Notes: generated by a model from the sequence alone, not told the origin. Shown: positions 22,543-32,044, numbered from the stretch's first letter. The stretch: 64,000 nucleotides of DNA from Paenalcaligenes hominis (GCF_011927625.1 NZ_JAATIZ010000001.1:558001-622000), one strand, 5' to 3'. Numbers and translations: made by a program.

Positions 22543-22666
22543 CGTATACAGCTAGAGTCTTGGCTTTTGCTCTATACCACTCGGATTGAACGTAGCTGTG
22601 CGCACGGCTAATAGCGTGGCCCTAGATCAAGGGGAAAATCGTTCAACGAGACTCTAGCTGTATGCG
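22543..22666. repeat. 18-bp inverted repeat enclosing a structured 88-nt insert
   Basis: CGTATACAGCTAGAGTCT (22543-22560) pairs with AGACTCTAGCTGTATGCG (22649-22666), with one G-U pair. Nested inside is TTGAACG/CGTTCAA. It lies between the Q terminator and the 3' end of the OLD gene (8 bp away). It could be a structured RNA of the OLD unit, a MITE-like element, or part of the late leader. No reverse transcriptase is nearby, so it is not a retron. Confidence 0.7.
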
Positions 22667-22674
22667 TGTTGCTT

Positions 22675-24444
22675 TTAAGCGTTGGCCATCTGGATCATAC
22701 GCGCTAGCTCATTTACTTTCTCTTTTAGGTCTAGAATATTTAGGTCGGCGTCTTGATTAGCAATAGCTTTGGCTATTTTTATTTTGTCTGGATTTTCTGT
22801 AATTGGTTTTGCTCCCTTCTTCCGGCTTGGCTTGTTCTTGAAAGGAAGTACGTACTCAAATGGGCCAGTCTTACAAAGACCATCGAATTTTTCAGGATAA
22901 ATCTGCATCAGGGCCTCAGTTAGCAGACTTTCCGATAGGTAATTTTCGATTTCTTTGCCTTTCGTTACCCAAGCTATGCCGCCCGAAGATTGAAGCTCTC
23001 TAATTATCCGCTTTTTTGTTTCGTTAATCTTTTTTCTAGCAGATTCTTTGTCGCTATCGATGACGATGGCTAGATTTCTATTTAGTTTTTGCAGTTTAAT
23101 GAACTCATCTATTTCAGAGTCATCGGCAGATAGATGATTAAGAAGTCTGCCGCCATAAAACATTATGGAGTAATGGAGGCCTTCTGTTAAGGTTGGATCA
23201 ATAGCGTTGAGCCAATGTTTTATGTATATCCTGTCTGAGGGCCCCTCAACCCAAATTACTGAGTTGGCTTGAACTAAATCTGATGCTTTGTACCCTAGAT
23301 CAGAACAAATAGCATATCTTTCGGATGGGGTGGATGCTGACTTAATAGTGGTTTGATTATCCTTGTCTAGGGCAACATGGAAGATAGCAGCGCCAGGGGT
23401 GTCAATCAATACGGCTGAATGTGTTGCAATAAAGTATTGGTTAGATGTTTTGGCAGCCAGATACCTCATAAGCTTTCGCTGTAGCGTGGGGTGAAGGTGG
23501 ATCTCAGGCTCCTCAATACACACTATTTGATCTTTAGCTAAAGTGCAGAAGGCCGCAAGCATAATAATTTCATGAATGCCTGTGCCTAACGAGTCTAAGG
23601 GTAGGAGGCGACTATTCATATGAACTAGAATATGCTCCCGGTCGTGTGGTATTTCTAGTGCAGCAGAAACATCTCCAGTTACCGCCTGAACAAAGGAGTT
23701 TATTTTTTGAAAGTCTTCAAGTTTTTCTCGTTCCGCCAGACTAGGGTTCTGAATTTCGGCAAGCTTGTCTATTAGTCCCTTACCTGACATATCTTCGTAG
23801 GCCTCATTAGGCCCACCTATTTGTCTAATAGCAGGAATGTAGGCAACAGCGGGAAACGCAAAACAGGCCAAGTCAGTAAGAGTTTGAATTATTCCGTTTA
23901 GCCAGTCAGTAACGTCCCCTCCTGATCTGTTTGGATGAAGCGCTTGCCATAGCAGATAGATGTCACTTTCCCCACTTTTTGGCGGGGGGTAAGTCAACCC
24001 TTTGATGCCGCTGCTTTCAATAAACATATGGGATCGAGTATAGAAGGAAAGCCAAATCAGCCCGTTTGTTGTTAGCGACTCAAAGGCTTTATTTCTAGCC
24101 TGCTCTTTTTGACGAGTAAACGGGGATTTAGGATTTGTTTTGCCTACAATTGCTTGTCGGAGCGAGGTCGGATCAAACCCAACTTGAAAGCTCATTTCCT
24201 GATTTAAAGCACTCAGGTGGACATCAGTGCTTTTAAGTGAAGACTGGTTTCTTTTGGCTGAAATTGAGTTCTGGATCGGTTTAAAGTGGCTGATATGCTC
24301 AGAGATAAATGACAAGAAAGCTGATTTGCCGGAATTGTTAGGCCCTATTAAAAGATTTATATTAGAGAGGGGGGCTAACGTCTGTTCGGCAGTTCCTATT
24401 CCTCTATAGTTATTAATAGCTAGTCCCTGAAGGAATTTACTCAT
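22675..24444 (-). CDS. OLD-family ATPase with TOPRIM nuclease domain
   Basis: 589 residues. ABC-type ATPase head: Walker A GPNNSGKS (34-41), Walker B in VCIEEPEIHLHP with a following H-loop (FIATHSAVLID). C-terminal TOPRIM: WVEGPSDRIYI (catalytic Glu), FYGGRLLNHL, and IVIDSDKES (Asp pair). This is class 1 OLD architecture, as in P2 Old, which blocks lambda and kills recBC cells. In a prophage between Q and terminase it is a probable superinfection-defence moron, oriented against the late operon. Confidence 0.9.
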   Translation of the reverse strand: MSKFLQGLAINNYRGIGTAEQTLAPLSNINLLIGPNNSGKSAFLSFISEHISHFKPIQNSISAKRNQSSLKSTDVHLSALNQEMSFQVGFDPTSLRQAIVGKTNPKSPFTRQKEQARNKAFESLTTNGLIWLSFYTRSHMFIESSGIKGLTYPPPKSGESDIYLLWQALHPNRSGGDVTDWLNGIIQTLTDLACFAFPAVAYIPAIRQIGGPNEAYEDMSGKGLIDKLAEIQNPSLAEREKLEDFQKINSFVQAVTGDVSAALEIPHDREHILVHMNSRLLPLDSLGTGIHEIIMLAAFCTLAKDQIVCIEEPEIHLHPTLQRKLMRYLAAKTSNQYFIATHSAVLIDTPGAAIFHVALDKDNQTTIKSASTPSERYAICSDLGYKASDLVQANSVIWVEGPSDRIYIKHWLNAIDPTLTEGLHYSIMFYGGRLLNHLSADDSEIDEFIKLQKLNRNLAIVIDSDKESARKKINETKKRIIRELQSSGGIAWVTKGKEIENYLSESLLTEALMQIYPEKFDGLCKTGPFEYVLPFKNKPSRKKGAKPITENPDKIKIAKAIANQDADLNILDLKEKVNELARMIQMANA

Positions 24445-24582
24445 ACTGTGAGATCCGTGTTCTTAAGAGTGACTTTGATTGACTTGCGTTTTAGTTGAAT
24501 GGTTAGGTTTTTTTAATTCAACCCGCTTTGGTAACCAATGAAACTGTATGTGGCAACAGCGCCCGCCTTTGAGTGGACTTTT

Positions 24583-24948
24583 TTACGCGTCCTTTTCGAG
24601 CTGCTCGTTGACTTTGAAAATGAAGTAGCTTACCTCCCCTTCGATAGCCAGCAGCCCTCTGTTCCATTTTGGTGAGAGGGGTGTGGTGTTAGCTCTTATC
24701 ATGAAGGCGCTGTTGATTTGTCGGAGGGCGGTAGATAGAAACAACTGTTCGGCTTGAGTAAGACCTCCCTTTGTAGATTTCCGACCTAGCTCTTTATGAT
24801 CGTTTTTCACTTTTTCTTTTAGAGCTGCAAGCCGAGACTGGAGCTCTGCTCTACCTTGGAGCGGTAATGGCTTCATTAGGAGGCCTACCTCCTCCTGTAA
24901 ACCATTTAGGTATTTGAGAATTCTTAGCGCTTCATTTCTGTCGTACAT
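24583..24948 (-). CDS. Hypothetical helical protein upstream of OLD (121 aa)
   Basis: ATG at 24948 has AGGA at 6-bp spacing; a longer frame to 25086 overlaps the preceding gene. Helical and charged, with LQSRLAALKEKVKNDHKEL and a C-terminal VSYFIFKVNEQLEKDA. Same strand as OLD, 138 bp upstream. No family recognised; may belong to the same defence unit. Confidence 0.55.
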   Translation of the reverse strand: MYDRNEALRILKYLNGLQEEVGLLMKPLPLQGRAELQSRLAALKEKVKNDHKELGRKSTKGGLTQAEQLFLSTALRQINSAFMIRANTTPLSPKWNRGLLAIEGEVSYFIFKVNEQLEKDA

Positions 24949-24973
24949 AGCTTTTCCTTTGGTGATTCGGAAA

Positions 24974-25309
24974 TTAAGTGTTGTAGCCTTTCCATTGTGG
25001 CTTACTACTGTTGACTCCTTTAAGCCAAGCGCCCAAATCATCAAATCTCGCTTGGGCTTGAGTCTCATTGATTGAGTTGTCCTCAAGGTCTTGCCAGATG
25101 CGTTCTAAGAAGAGATCGATCCTATTAGGGTAGAACGTATCGTTTTGTCGAAAATTTAAAATCAGCAGCTGACCTCCATCTGGGTCGCAGTTCCCGCTAT
25201 GAGGGGTTGTGCCTGATATATTCCAGCCATCTTCAGTTTTAGTAAAATTTAGCCTTTCGATATTTTTGTGCTTAATACCCGGGAAAGTAAAAAGAAAGAT
25301 GTTTGTCAT
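24974..25309 (-). CDS. Hypothetical protein of the OLD cluster (111 aa)
   Basis: Begins MTNIFLFTFPGIKHKN and is predicted soluble. Only 25 bp separate it from the next gene, so the two form an operon pointing at OLD. No domain recognised. Confidence 0.55.
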   Translation of the reverse strand: MTNIFLFTFPGIKHKNIERLNFTKTEDGWNISGTTPHSGNCDPDGGQLLILNFRQNDTFYPNRIDLFLERIWQDLEDNSINETQAQARFDDLGAWLKGVNSSKPQWKGYNT

Positions 25310-25347
25310 AATTGGGCCCTTAGCTTAATTGGCAATGAAAGAACTAT

Positions 25348-25373
25348 ACCACCCCTATGAAGGGCGGTTTTTA
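25348..25373 (+). terminator. Terminator-like hairpin
   Basis: Imperfect stem ACC-ACCCCT / AGGG-CGGT with an ATGA loop followed by TTTTT; the T-run runs into the GGAG of the small ORF at 25385. Confidence 0.5.
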
Positions 25374-25384
25374 TTGGAGTTGTG

Positions 25385-25489
25385 GTGAGTAAGCTTTTAA
25401 GGTTTATCCCCGCTGAAGCAGGTTGCACGCCTAGTCATGAGCAGGCTAAAGTGCATAAAGGACTTTTATGTTACCGAAAGGCCTCTTAG
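25385..25489 (+). CDS. Possible 34-residue ORF, GTG start
   Basis: GGAG lies 6 bp before GTG at 25385, immediately after a terminator hairpin, the same terminator-ribosome site-start layout used by most late genes here. Basic product with two Cys. Its stop nearly touches the convergent membrane protein gene. Weak evidence. Confidence 0.35.
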   Translation: MSKLLRFIPAEAGCTPSHEQAKVHKGLLCYRKAS

Positions 25490-25490
25490 C

Positions 25491-26108
25491 CTAGAGGGAA
25501 GCTACTAAAAAACCTATTCCGACAAATGTTGCTAGGTACGACAAGCCTAAAAAAATGAAATGTTTTGTTGAAATCCTTACGACGGGTAGAGACTCAAAGC
25601 TGCAGGCGTGCATTTTAAGGTCGCTTGCTATACGGTTTGCTGTATCTCGAGAGTTGTGAGCCAAGCCCTCTATAGGGCCCACCAATATAAAAAGAGCACA
25701 AGCGAAGGCAAAGAGGGAGATAGAGCCACTTTTGAACCATACTTCGCTGTGTTCGGCCCATGGTACATATACTTTAATTCTCCCTTTTTCAATTAGGCTA
25801 AGAGTGAAGCCAATACAGGCGATATTAACGATGCGTAAAAAACTTGTTAATTTTTCATAGTGAAGCAAGAAGCTTTTGTAACTTTCTAGCCAGATTTTCA
25901 AAAATTCTTGTTGAATAGGCTCGGAGGCTGATGGGCTGTTAGGTCGTCTTTTCTGAAGCGCCATTTTTCTTATCTTAGTATGCTGGGAAAACATGTACCC
26001 TAGGTAAAACAGGGCAGCAGTCAGAAGAATTGAAATTACAGTGAGAAGGCAAACAACTATTTCAAACAAAGGTCTCTCCAGTAAACATTGAAAGCTTTTT
26101 TTTAGCAC
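25491..26108 (-). CDS. Membrane protein, about four transmembrane helices (205 aa)
   Basis: Hydrophobic segments near residues 13-37, 88-104, 128-143 and 184-203; a soluble basic loop separates the first two. No enzyme motif. Located in the accessory island on the strand opposite to late transcription, so likely expressed in the lysogen; could act in superinfection exclusion at the membrane (inference). Confidence 0.6.
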   Translation of the reverse strand: MLKKSFQCLLERPLFEIVVCLLTVISILLTAALFYLGYMFSQHTKIRKMALQKRRPNSPSASEPIQQEFLKIWLESYKSFLLHYEKLTSFLRIVNIACIGFTLSLIEKGRIKVYVPWAEHSEVWFKSGSISLFAFACALFILVGPIEGLAHNSRDTANRIASDLKMHACSFESLPVVRISTKHFIFLGLSYLATFVGIGFLVASL

Positions 26109-26198
26109 TTCACTATCAGTTCCATATTCTCTATATGTAGGGGTTTATGGGGCTGGATTGCTGTATTGAGGGTCAATTACTTGAGTTTTTTTATTACG

Positions 26199-26221
26199 CC
26201 ACCGCAAGTCGGTGGTTTTTT
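26199..26221 (+). terminator. Intrinsic terminator
   Basis: CCACCG/CGGTGG stem with a CAAGT-type loop followed by seven T; directly upstream of the small gene at 26239. Confidence 0.85.
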
Positions 26222-26238
26222 TATGTATGGAGTGACCT

Positions 26239-26406
26239 ATGCAAGTTCGAATACTTGATACTAATGGTGAGGTTATTTGGTCTCAAAGCGAAAAAATCGG
26301 TATGACTTTTATGTCACACCGTAAAGATGGAAAGCTTAAGGAAATTATTGCAGCTCTTGAGTCGGCTGTTTTGATTGCTAAAAACGAGCTGGGGCTAATT
26401 GAGTAG
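26239..26406 (+). CDS. Small phage protein (55 aa)
   Basis: ATG preceded by GGAG; product starts MQVRILDTNGEVIWSQ and ends in an amphipathic helix (LKEIIAALESAVLIAKNEL). Two-layer alpha/beta mini-protein of unknown function, placed after a terminator. Confidence 0.6.
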   Translation: MQVRILDTNGEVIWSQSEKIGMTFMSHRKDGKLKEIIAALESAVLIAKNELGLIE

Positions 26407-26417
26407 CTTCATTGTTT

Positions 26418-26708
26418 TTAAACTCGAATCGTCAGCTCTTTGTTAAGGTTTGACATAACCATCTGATAGATTCCAGGGCTCCTGAAAAAAGGATGCCATT
26501 GTTGCGGTGCCATGAAGTGAATCGAGTTCCCATATTCCCAGATAAGAACGACGGATCCTGCCAGCCCTGCAGATGACGCAGCTAGTTGGAAGGCGTTCAT
26601 AAACTCTCTTTGGGCTTGCTGCGACTTGTTGTGAAAGGATGAGTCTAGGGGAGCGATAATCATTTGCTGCCCCTGCTCTCTAACATGAGCTATTTTGTAT
26701 TTAGCCAT
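26418..26708 (-). CDS. Hypothetical protein (96 aa)
   Basis: AAAGGAG precedes the ATG. Soluble alpha/beta sequence (MIIAPLDSSFHNKS, VVLIWEYGNSIHFMAPQQW). No family recognised. Convergent with the previous small gene. Confidence 0.58.
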   Translation of the reverse strand: MAKYKIAHVREQGQQMIIAPLDSSFHNKSQQAQREFMNAFQLAASSAGLAGSVVLIWEYGNSIHFMAPQQWHPFFRSPGIYQMVMSNLNKELTIRV

Positions 26709-26861
26709 TTCTGCTCCTTTTAAATGAAGAGCTTTAAATGTATCTCACTGTTGCTTAATGTAAATCGCTATTAGGTCTAATGGACTTTTGTGTCTCCTCA
26801 GATCGACTGTTTTTATAACACTATGTATGATTCAGTCTAAAGTTTTTTTGAGAGTCAGGTA

Positions 26862-27155
26862 GTGGGAAAAATAATAGAGATTATATTTTGTGTTTGCTTA
26901 GCGATTTTTGGTTTTTGGTTTTTTGGGGCATTAGTTTTAGGATGGCTACAAATCATATTTACAGAGCCAAAGATGCTCTTGATGTCAATACTTGGCTTGG
27001 CTGCGGTATCCATCATTTTTATAACGTGCGGCGTTATATTTATGAAACTCGTAGAGCTTATTGGCTTTTTGCTCCGAAAGGGGACATCGGGTTTTTATCT
27101 TAAACTGGCGATTGCTTTTTTTATCATAAGCAGCCTTGTAAAAATACTCTACTAG
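26862..27155 (+). CDS. Small membrane protein, three hydrophobic helices (97 aa)
   Basis: GTG start with AGG upstream. Hydrophobic segments at about 5-30, 36-60 and 76-95 leave little soluble sequence. Could be a moron or an accessory holin; no motif to decide. Confidence 0.5.
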   Translation: MGKIIEIIFCVCLAIFGFWFFGALVLGWLQIIFTEPKMLLMSILGLAAVSIIFITCGVIFMKLVELIGFLLRKGTSGFYLKLAIAFFIISSLVKILY

Positions 27156-27292
27156 TGGAGAGGTTGAAAAATCGAGGCATGCTATCGATAAACCTCTAGA
27201 TCATATATTGTGATTGCAATTTCGGTCTTCCTCATAAGGGCTTCTTGAGTTGTTATACTTAGATTCCATAACAATGTTACATGGAGATACTT

Positions 27293-27502
27293 ATGACTAG
27301 GAAATTTGTGCAGCTAACCCCTTTGGCTGGCGCTGACAATGAAACTGAGTTTTATGCAGTAGCGGACGATGGCACCGCTTGGTATGGGTGCTTAGATGAC
27401 GCAATGGAAGGGAGTAAGATTTCATGGACTCAAGTTACGCCCCTGCCAGAAAAAGAAAAAAGAAGCTCAAAAGGCCTAGTGCCGATTAAAGGTCTTATCT
27501 AA
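27293..27502 (+). CDS. Small hypothetical protein (69 aa)
   Basis: ATG at 27293 with GGAG at 6-bp spacing (an upstream ATG at 27281 lies within the ribosome site). ETEFYAVADDGTAWYGCLDD suggests a WD/SH3-like beta protein. Unknown function. Confidence 0.58.
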   Translation: MTRKFVQLTPLAGADNETEFYAVADDGTAWYGCLDDAMEGSKISWTQVTPLPEKEKRSSKGLVPIKGLI

Positions 27503-27526
27503 CAGGTTATTTAGTAGTATTTATTG

Positions 27527-27550
27527 CCACCTCTTTACAGGTGGTTTTTT
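27527..27550 (+). terminator. Intrinsic terminator before the terminase genes
   Basis: CCACCT/AGGTGG stem followed by TTTTTT. Confidence 0.85.
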
Positions 27551-27666
27551 ATGGATAAAACCTGACCACTAAACGTAAGGCGGTTACCGCTCTCGGTGGT
27601 CGTAAATTAACCTAAAGACACCCCAAAAACAAAACACCCCATGCAAACCCTGTGAGGAGTAAGGAT

Positions 27667-28191
27667 ATGGCACATTGCGGAGCCAAAACCCGCAGTGGCC
27701 TACCGTGCAAAAACAGGGCTATGACAAACGGCCGTTGTCGCATGCACGGTGGCAAGGCCACAGTGACACATAAGGGCAATCAACATGCCCGAACCCATGG
27801 CATTTACTCGGATGCAATTGATGTAGACGAGCAAGAGCTATGGGAGCAAGTAGAAATTGGCAATCTGGACAATGCGATTCGGATTGCTCATTTGCAGCTA
27901 CGTCGGGCGATGATTGCCCAAAGAGCCGCTGAAGCTGAGGGTGGACTGGATCTCGATATGGAAAGCACGACTACTATCGAGCAGGCGGATGAATCCGAAG
28001 GTGGCGAAGAGTCATCACGTAAGAGCAAAACGGTGCAGCGTCAGCGTCGCCCATACGAGGATATTATTAATCGCTTACTGGGTCGAATTGGTGACCTAGA
28101 GGCAAAACGTGCAGATATTGCTAATAAAGCAGGCCACTCAGATGATGTGGCTGGATTGCTATCCGAGTTAATTGAAAAGCTACCAACATGA
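27667..28191 (+). CDS. Putative terminase small subunit (HGGK-type)
   Basis: 174 residues from the ATG at 27667 (GGAG upstream). The N-terminal motif CGAKTRSGLPCKNRAM, CRMHGGKAT is typical of small subunits found next to this class of large terminase. A central low-complexity acidic stretch is followed by a helical C-terminus. The stop overlaps terL by 4 bp. It would recognise the packaging site. Confidence 0.75.
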   Translation: MAHCGAKTRSGLPCKNRAMTNGRCRMHGGKATVTHKGNQHARTHGIYSDAIDVDEQELWEQVEIGNLDNAIRIAHLQLRRAMIAQRAAEAEGGLDLDMESTTTIEQADESEGGEESSRKSKTVQRQRRPYEDIINRLLGRIGDLEAKRADIANKAGHSDDVAGLLSELIEKLPT

Positions 28192-29507
28192 AGACAGGCA
28201 ACTTACTACTAGATCGCCAGTTAGCGCGTTGGTACCCCTTAAAAGATCACCCTGTGCAGTTGGCGTTAATAGATGCGGTGCCAAATGGTATTCGTTTTCC
28301 TTTAGTGCCAGCAGGTCGACGGTCTGGCAAGACAGAGCGTTTCAAGCGTTTTCTGGTTAAGCAGGCCAACAGAGAGATAGGTCAGTATTTTGCTGCAGCT
28401 CCAACTCATGACCAGGCGAAGAAGATTTTCTGGGATGATTTAAAGGCATTCACGTTATCGTCATTGCATACAAAGCGGCCTAGTGAATCGGATCGCATTA
28501 TCTATTTACCAAATGGCAGTGAGATTCATGTCATTGGCTTAGACAAGCCACAGCGTATTGAAGGTATCCCATGGGCAGGTGGCGGCATTGATGAGTTCGC
28601 TGACGTTAAGTCGGATGCATGGGAAGCAAATATACTACCAGCCCTAAACACAGTTAACCCTACCAATCCTGACTACAGGGCGTGGGCATGGCTGCTAGGC
28701 GTGCCGGACGGACTGAACCATTACTACGACCTATGCCAGAGGGCAGAATCAGGGCAAGACCCAAACTTTGCTGTTTTTCACTGGAAGTCGGCTGAGATTT
28801 TACCTGATGATGTCATTGTGGCAATGAAGCGGGCCATGTCGGAAAAACAGTTTAGGCAGGAGTTTGAGGCATCGTTTGAAACGGCTGCAGGTCGAATCTA
28901 TGAGGACTATGGAAAGGATAATCATACGGATGAGCGCATTAAGCCACATGAGGCCCTGCTTTGGATGCACGACCAGAACTACACGCCACTATCATCGGCA
29001 GTTGGAGTAAGGCGTGGCAATAGTCTGTATCTGCTTGATGAGATTGTCTTAACAAGCGCTGTATCAAGGCAGTCCGCAATTGAGTTTGTAGAAAAATTTA
29101 AGAACCACCAAAACAAGGTGGTTTTTTTGTATGGGGACCCGGCGGGTAGAGCTGGGGAAAAACACGGTCACGCTTCTGACTATACGGATATTGAGCAAGT
29201 GCTACGTGCTAATGGGTGGAAGTGTATTCGCAAACTTAAACCAGCACACCCTGCTATTAAGGATAGGCAAAACGCAGTGCGAGGCAAGATTCGTAGCGCT
29301 GATGGCTCTGTTTCCTTGTACGTGAATCCTGTTACAGCAAAGTGGTGCGACAAGGGCTTATCTACGGTCCAGTTGAAAGAGGGCTCTAGTTTTCAAGAAG
29401 ACGATAAAAACAAATATCAACACATTACTACCGCAATTGGCTACTGCATTGATTATGAGTGGCCTTTAGATAGGAAAGTTGCCATTCAGAGGGCATTACA
29501 AATATGA
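28188..29507 (+). CDS. terL: Terminase large subunit
   Basis: 439 residues. Walker A AGRRSGKTE, Walker B GGGIDEFAD, a coupling region after AAPTHDQAKK, and nuclease acidic residues around VVFLYGDPAGR and DYTDIEQVL. Packages DNA into the prohead. Overlaps both neighbours by 4 bp. Confidence 0.92.
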   Translation: MKTGNLLLDRQLARWYPLKDHPVQLALIDAVPNGIRFPLVPAGRRSGKTERFKRFLVKQANREIGQYFAAAPTHDQAKKIFWDDLKAFTLSSLHTKRPSESDRIIYLPNGSEIHVIGLDKPQRIEGIPWAGGGIDEFADVKSDAWEANILPALNTVNPTNPDYRAWAWLLGVPDGLNHYYDLCQRAESGQDPNFAVFHWKSAEILPDDVIVAMKRAMSEKQFRQEFEASFETAAGRIYEDYGKDNHTDERIKPHEALLWMHDQNYTPLSSAVGVRRGNSLYLLDEIVLTSAVSRQSAIEFVEKFKNHQNKVVFLYGDPAGRAGEKHGHASDYTDIEQVLRANGWKCIRKLKPAHPAIKDRQNAVRGKIRSADGSVSLYVNPVTAKWCDKGLSTVQLKEGSSFQEDDKNKYQHITTAIGYCIDYEWPLDRKVAIQRALQI

Positions 29508-30934
29508 GCAACAAACAACCTGTAGACCAAAGGCTGCCAGCATTGACTGCTATGGCCGTTAATTGGCCTGTGATCGACGCTTTGCGTGGTGGTACCGCTG
29601 CAATGCGTCAGGCAGGCATTAAGTATTTACCAAAGCGACGCATGGAAGAGCCAGACGACTATAAAGAGCGTTTGGGTCGTGCAACGTTAAGTCCATCCTT
29701 TGTGGATGCGGTGGATAGCATGGTAGGCCGCGTTTTTACGAAGCCTATTGGTATTAATGATAGCGTGCCCGAGCAGATCCGCGTGTTACTTGAGGATGTG
29801 GACACAGAGGACCGCAACCTACATGCTTTTGCTCGTGACTGGATGGATGATGCCATTAGTTACGGGATTAGCCATGTATTGGTGGATATGCCGCCTAACA
29901 CGGCTAGGACCCAAGCCGAAGAAAAGGCCTTGGGTGTCCGGCCTTATGGGGTTCTGGTTAAACATGACCAAATATTAGGCTGGCGTTCTGAAACACAAGG
30001 TGGCGGTGTTGTGCTGACGCAGGTGCGCATACGTGAGGTGATCGAGGAGGAGGACGGGCCATACGGAGTGAAAGAGGTCGAGCAAATCCGTGTGCTTGAG
30101 ATTGGGCGCTATGAGCTTCACCGTAAAAATAAAGATGGTGCTTGGTTTGTGCATAAACAGGGCAAGACCACATTAGATCGGATTCCGTTAATCACGCTCT
30201 ATGCGAATCGCACAGGCTTTATGTTGGCTACACCCCCGTTGCTAGAGCTGGCATGGCTAAACGTCAAACACTGGCAAAAGCAAAGCAGTCTCGACACGTT
30301 GATTGAAACAGCATGTGTGCCTATTCTTGCAACCATTGGCGTGCAGCCTACGTTTGATGAAAATGGAAATCAAAAACCAGGTATTGTGATTGGGGCTAAA
30401 TCAGGCATTGATATCCCGCTTGGTGGTGATATTAAGTACGTGGAGCATTCAGGCGCTGCGATTGAGTCAGGGCGTAATGACCTCAAAGACCTTGAGGAGC
30501 AGATGCGGATTGCAGGTGGCCACTTGCTTAAGCCTGACTCTAGCGTCATGACGGCAGCCCAAGCCAAAGTGGAAAACGCCAAAGAGGTATCACGGCTTGG
30601 CATGATTGCTCAAAATCTAGAGGACTGTATTGATCAGTTGCTAGGGCTAATGGGCGAATGGATGAAGCTGGCTGTTAAGCCTGGTAATGTGCAAGTCCAC
30701 GTTAACCTTGATCCAGATAGTGCGCCCGCTGAAAGCATGGGTGTTTTGATTGGCATGTACAACGTGGGCGCATTAAGTCGTCAAGGCTTGTTTGAGGAAG
30801 CTAAGCGACGCGGTCTAATTAGCGATGACGCGACATGGGAGCAGGAGCAAGCCAAGATCGAAAGTGATGGACCAGAGTCAGGGGAAATCGCTCGATTGTT
30901 AGCCGAGTTTAAGCAAACTCAAGGCGGTGACTGA
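29504..30934 (+). CDS. Portal protein (DUF4055 type)
   Basis: 476 residues with the DUF4055 pattern: SPSFVDAVDSMVGRVFTKP, DDAISYGISHVLVDMP, ARTQAEEKALGVRPY and LIPLITLY-type stem (RIPLITLYANRTG). Placed between terminase and a MuF-like gene, which fits a portal. Confidence 0.88.
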   Translation: MSNKQPVDQRLPALTAMAVNWPVIDALRGGTAAMRQAGIKYLPKRRMEEPDDYKERLGRATLSPSFVDAVDSMVGRVFTKPIGINDSVPEQIRVLLEDVDTEDRNLHAFARDWMDDAISYGISHVLVDMPPNTARTQAEEKALGVRPYGVLVKHDQILGWRSETQGGGVVLTQVRIREVIEEEDGPYGVKEVEQIRVLEIGRYELHRKNKDGAWFVHKQGKTTLDRIPLITLYANRTGFMLATPPLLELAWLNVKHWQKQSSLDTLIETACVPILATIGVQPTFDENGNQKPGIVIGAKSGIDIPLGGDIKYVEHSGAAIESGRNDLKDLEEQMRIAGGHLLKPDSSVMTAAQAKVENAKEVSRLGMIAQNLEDCIDQLLGLMGEWMKLAVKPGNVQVHVNLDPDSAPAESMGVLIGMYNVGALSRQGLFEEAKRRGLISDDATWEQEQAKIESDGPESGEIARLLAEFKQTQGGD

Positions 30935-31992
30935 TGCCTAATAACATTGATCGTAAGCTTGCCGAGCTGTTAACAGACGCGAATATCGATTCACTTCGCT
31001 ATGCGTCCGGCCAGTGGAGTGACCTAGAGTACAAAATACGCGCCTTACTTAAAGAGGTGCGTAAAGCACTGATTAACGCCGACATTCGGACAAAGCGTGA
31101 TGCTGAAAAGCTGATTCGCGAAGTCTCTAAAATCATTAACCAAGGCTATGGCGCTATATCTGTAGAGCAGGTAGCGGCATTAGAGGCGTTGGTACCTATT
31201 GCATCAAAGAGCACGGCTGCAGCGGTGAATACGGCTATTGGCGCAAAACTCCTAAAGCAGCCTAAGCGTATTGCTCTCAAGGCAGCTGATGTATTGATAC
31301 AAGGCGCACCGTCAACGGATTGGTGGGCAAGCCAAGCTTATACGGTGCAAAAGCGTTTTGCTCAGGTGGTTCGTACTGGGATAGCTCGAGGGTTAACAGT
31401 AGAGCAGATGGCACGTGCTGTGGTGGGACGCGGCCCTAGTGATGAGTCATTGCCGGGTGAAGGAGTGCTGGATGTGGCACTGCGCGACTCACGTTCCTTA
31501 GTACATAGCAGTGTTCAGGCCGTACTAGGAGCTGGCCGCCGAGCGCTGTATCAGTCAAACAGCGATATCGTGATTGGCACACGACAGGTCAGCACACTAG
31601 ATAGTCACACCACGATTCAGTGCCAAGTGCGTGACGGCTTAGAGTGGACACTGGATGGAAAGCCAGTGGGCCACAAAGTGCCGTACAACGGCGGTGTTCC
31701 TGTTCACTGGGGGTGTCGTAGCATTGAGTCGCCCGTGCTCAAGCCCATTGAAATTAACGGGGTTAAGCTACAAGGTTTCCGCGGCTCACAACGAGCCAGT
31801 ACGGATGGCCCTGTTAGCTCAGATTTGAATTTTGAACAATGGCTTGAGGGTAAAAGCAAAAGCTTTCAAGAGGAGGTGTTAGGTAAAGGTCGGGCAGAAT
31901 TATGGCGTGAAGGCAAGATTACTTTTGCCGATTTACTGGATTTGCGAGGGACCCCGTTAACGCTTAAACAGCTACGGGAAAAATACGAGTAG
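30934..31992 (+). CDS. Minor head protein, MuF/SPP1 gp7-like
   Basis: 352 residues. The C-terminal MuF domain carries TLDSHTTIQCQVRDGLEW, VPYNGGVPVHWGCRS, with the paired Cys/His residues. A helical N-terminus contacts the portal. Starts on the last base of the portal gene. Confidence 0.87.
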   Translation: MPNNIDRKLAELLTDANIDSLRYASGQWSDLEYKIRALLKEVRKALINADIRTKRDAEKLIREVSKIINQGYGAISVEQVAALEALVPIASKSTAAAVNTAIGAKLLKQPKRIALKAADVLIQGAPSTDWWASQAYTVQKRFAQVVRTGIARGLTVEQMARAVVGRGPSDESLPGEGVLDVALRDSRSLVHSSVQAVLGAGRRALYQSNSDIVIGTRQVSTLDSHTTIQCQVRDGLEWTLDGKPVGHKVPYNGGVPVHWGCRSIESPVLKPIEINGVKLQGFRGSQRASTDGPVSSDLNFEQWLEGKSKSFQEEVLGKGRAELWREGKITFADLLDLRGTPLTLKQLREKYE

Positions 31993-32011
31993 TACAAAAC
32001 GATATGGATTT

Positions 32012-32044
32012 AAGCCGCTTTAGGAAACTAGGGCGGCTTTTTTA
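32012..32044 (+). terminator. Intrinsic terminator after the MuF gene
   Basis: AAGCCGC/GCGGCTT stem with a 14-nt loop and a T-run. Confidence 0.75.

Noticed and set aside
22543-22666. Inverted-repeat element resembling a retron msr-msd
   Set aside because: No reverse transcriptase (no YxDD-type ORF) is encoded anywhere nearby; only an OLD-type nuclease is adjacent.
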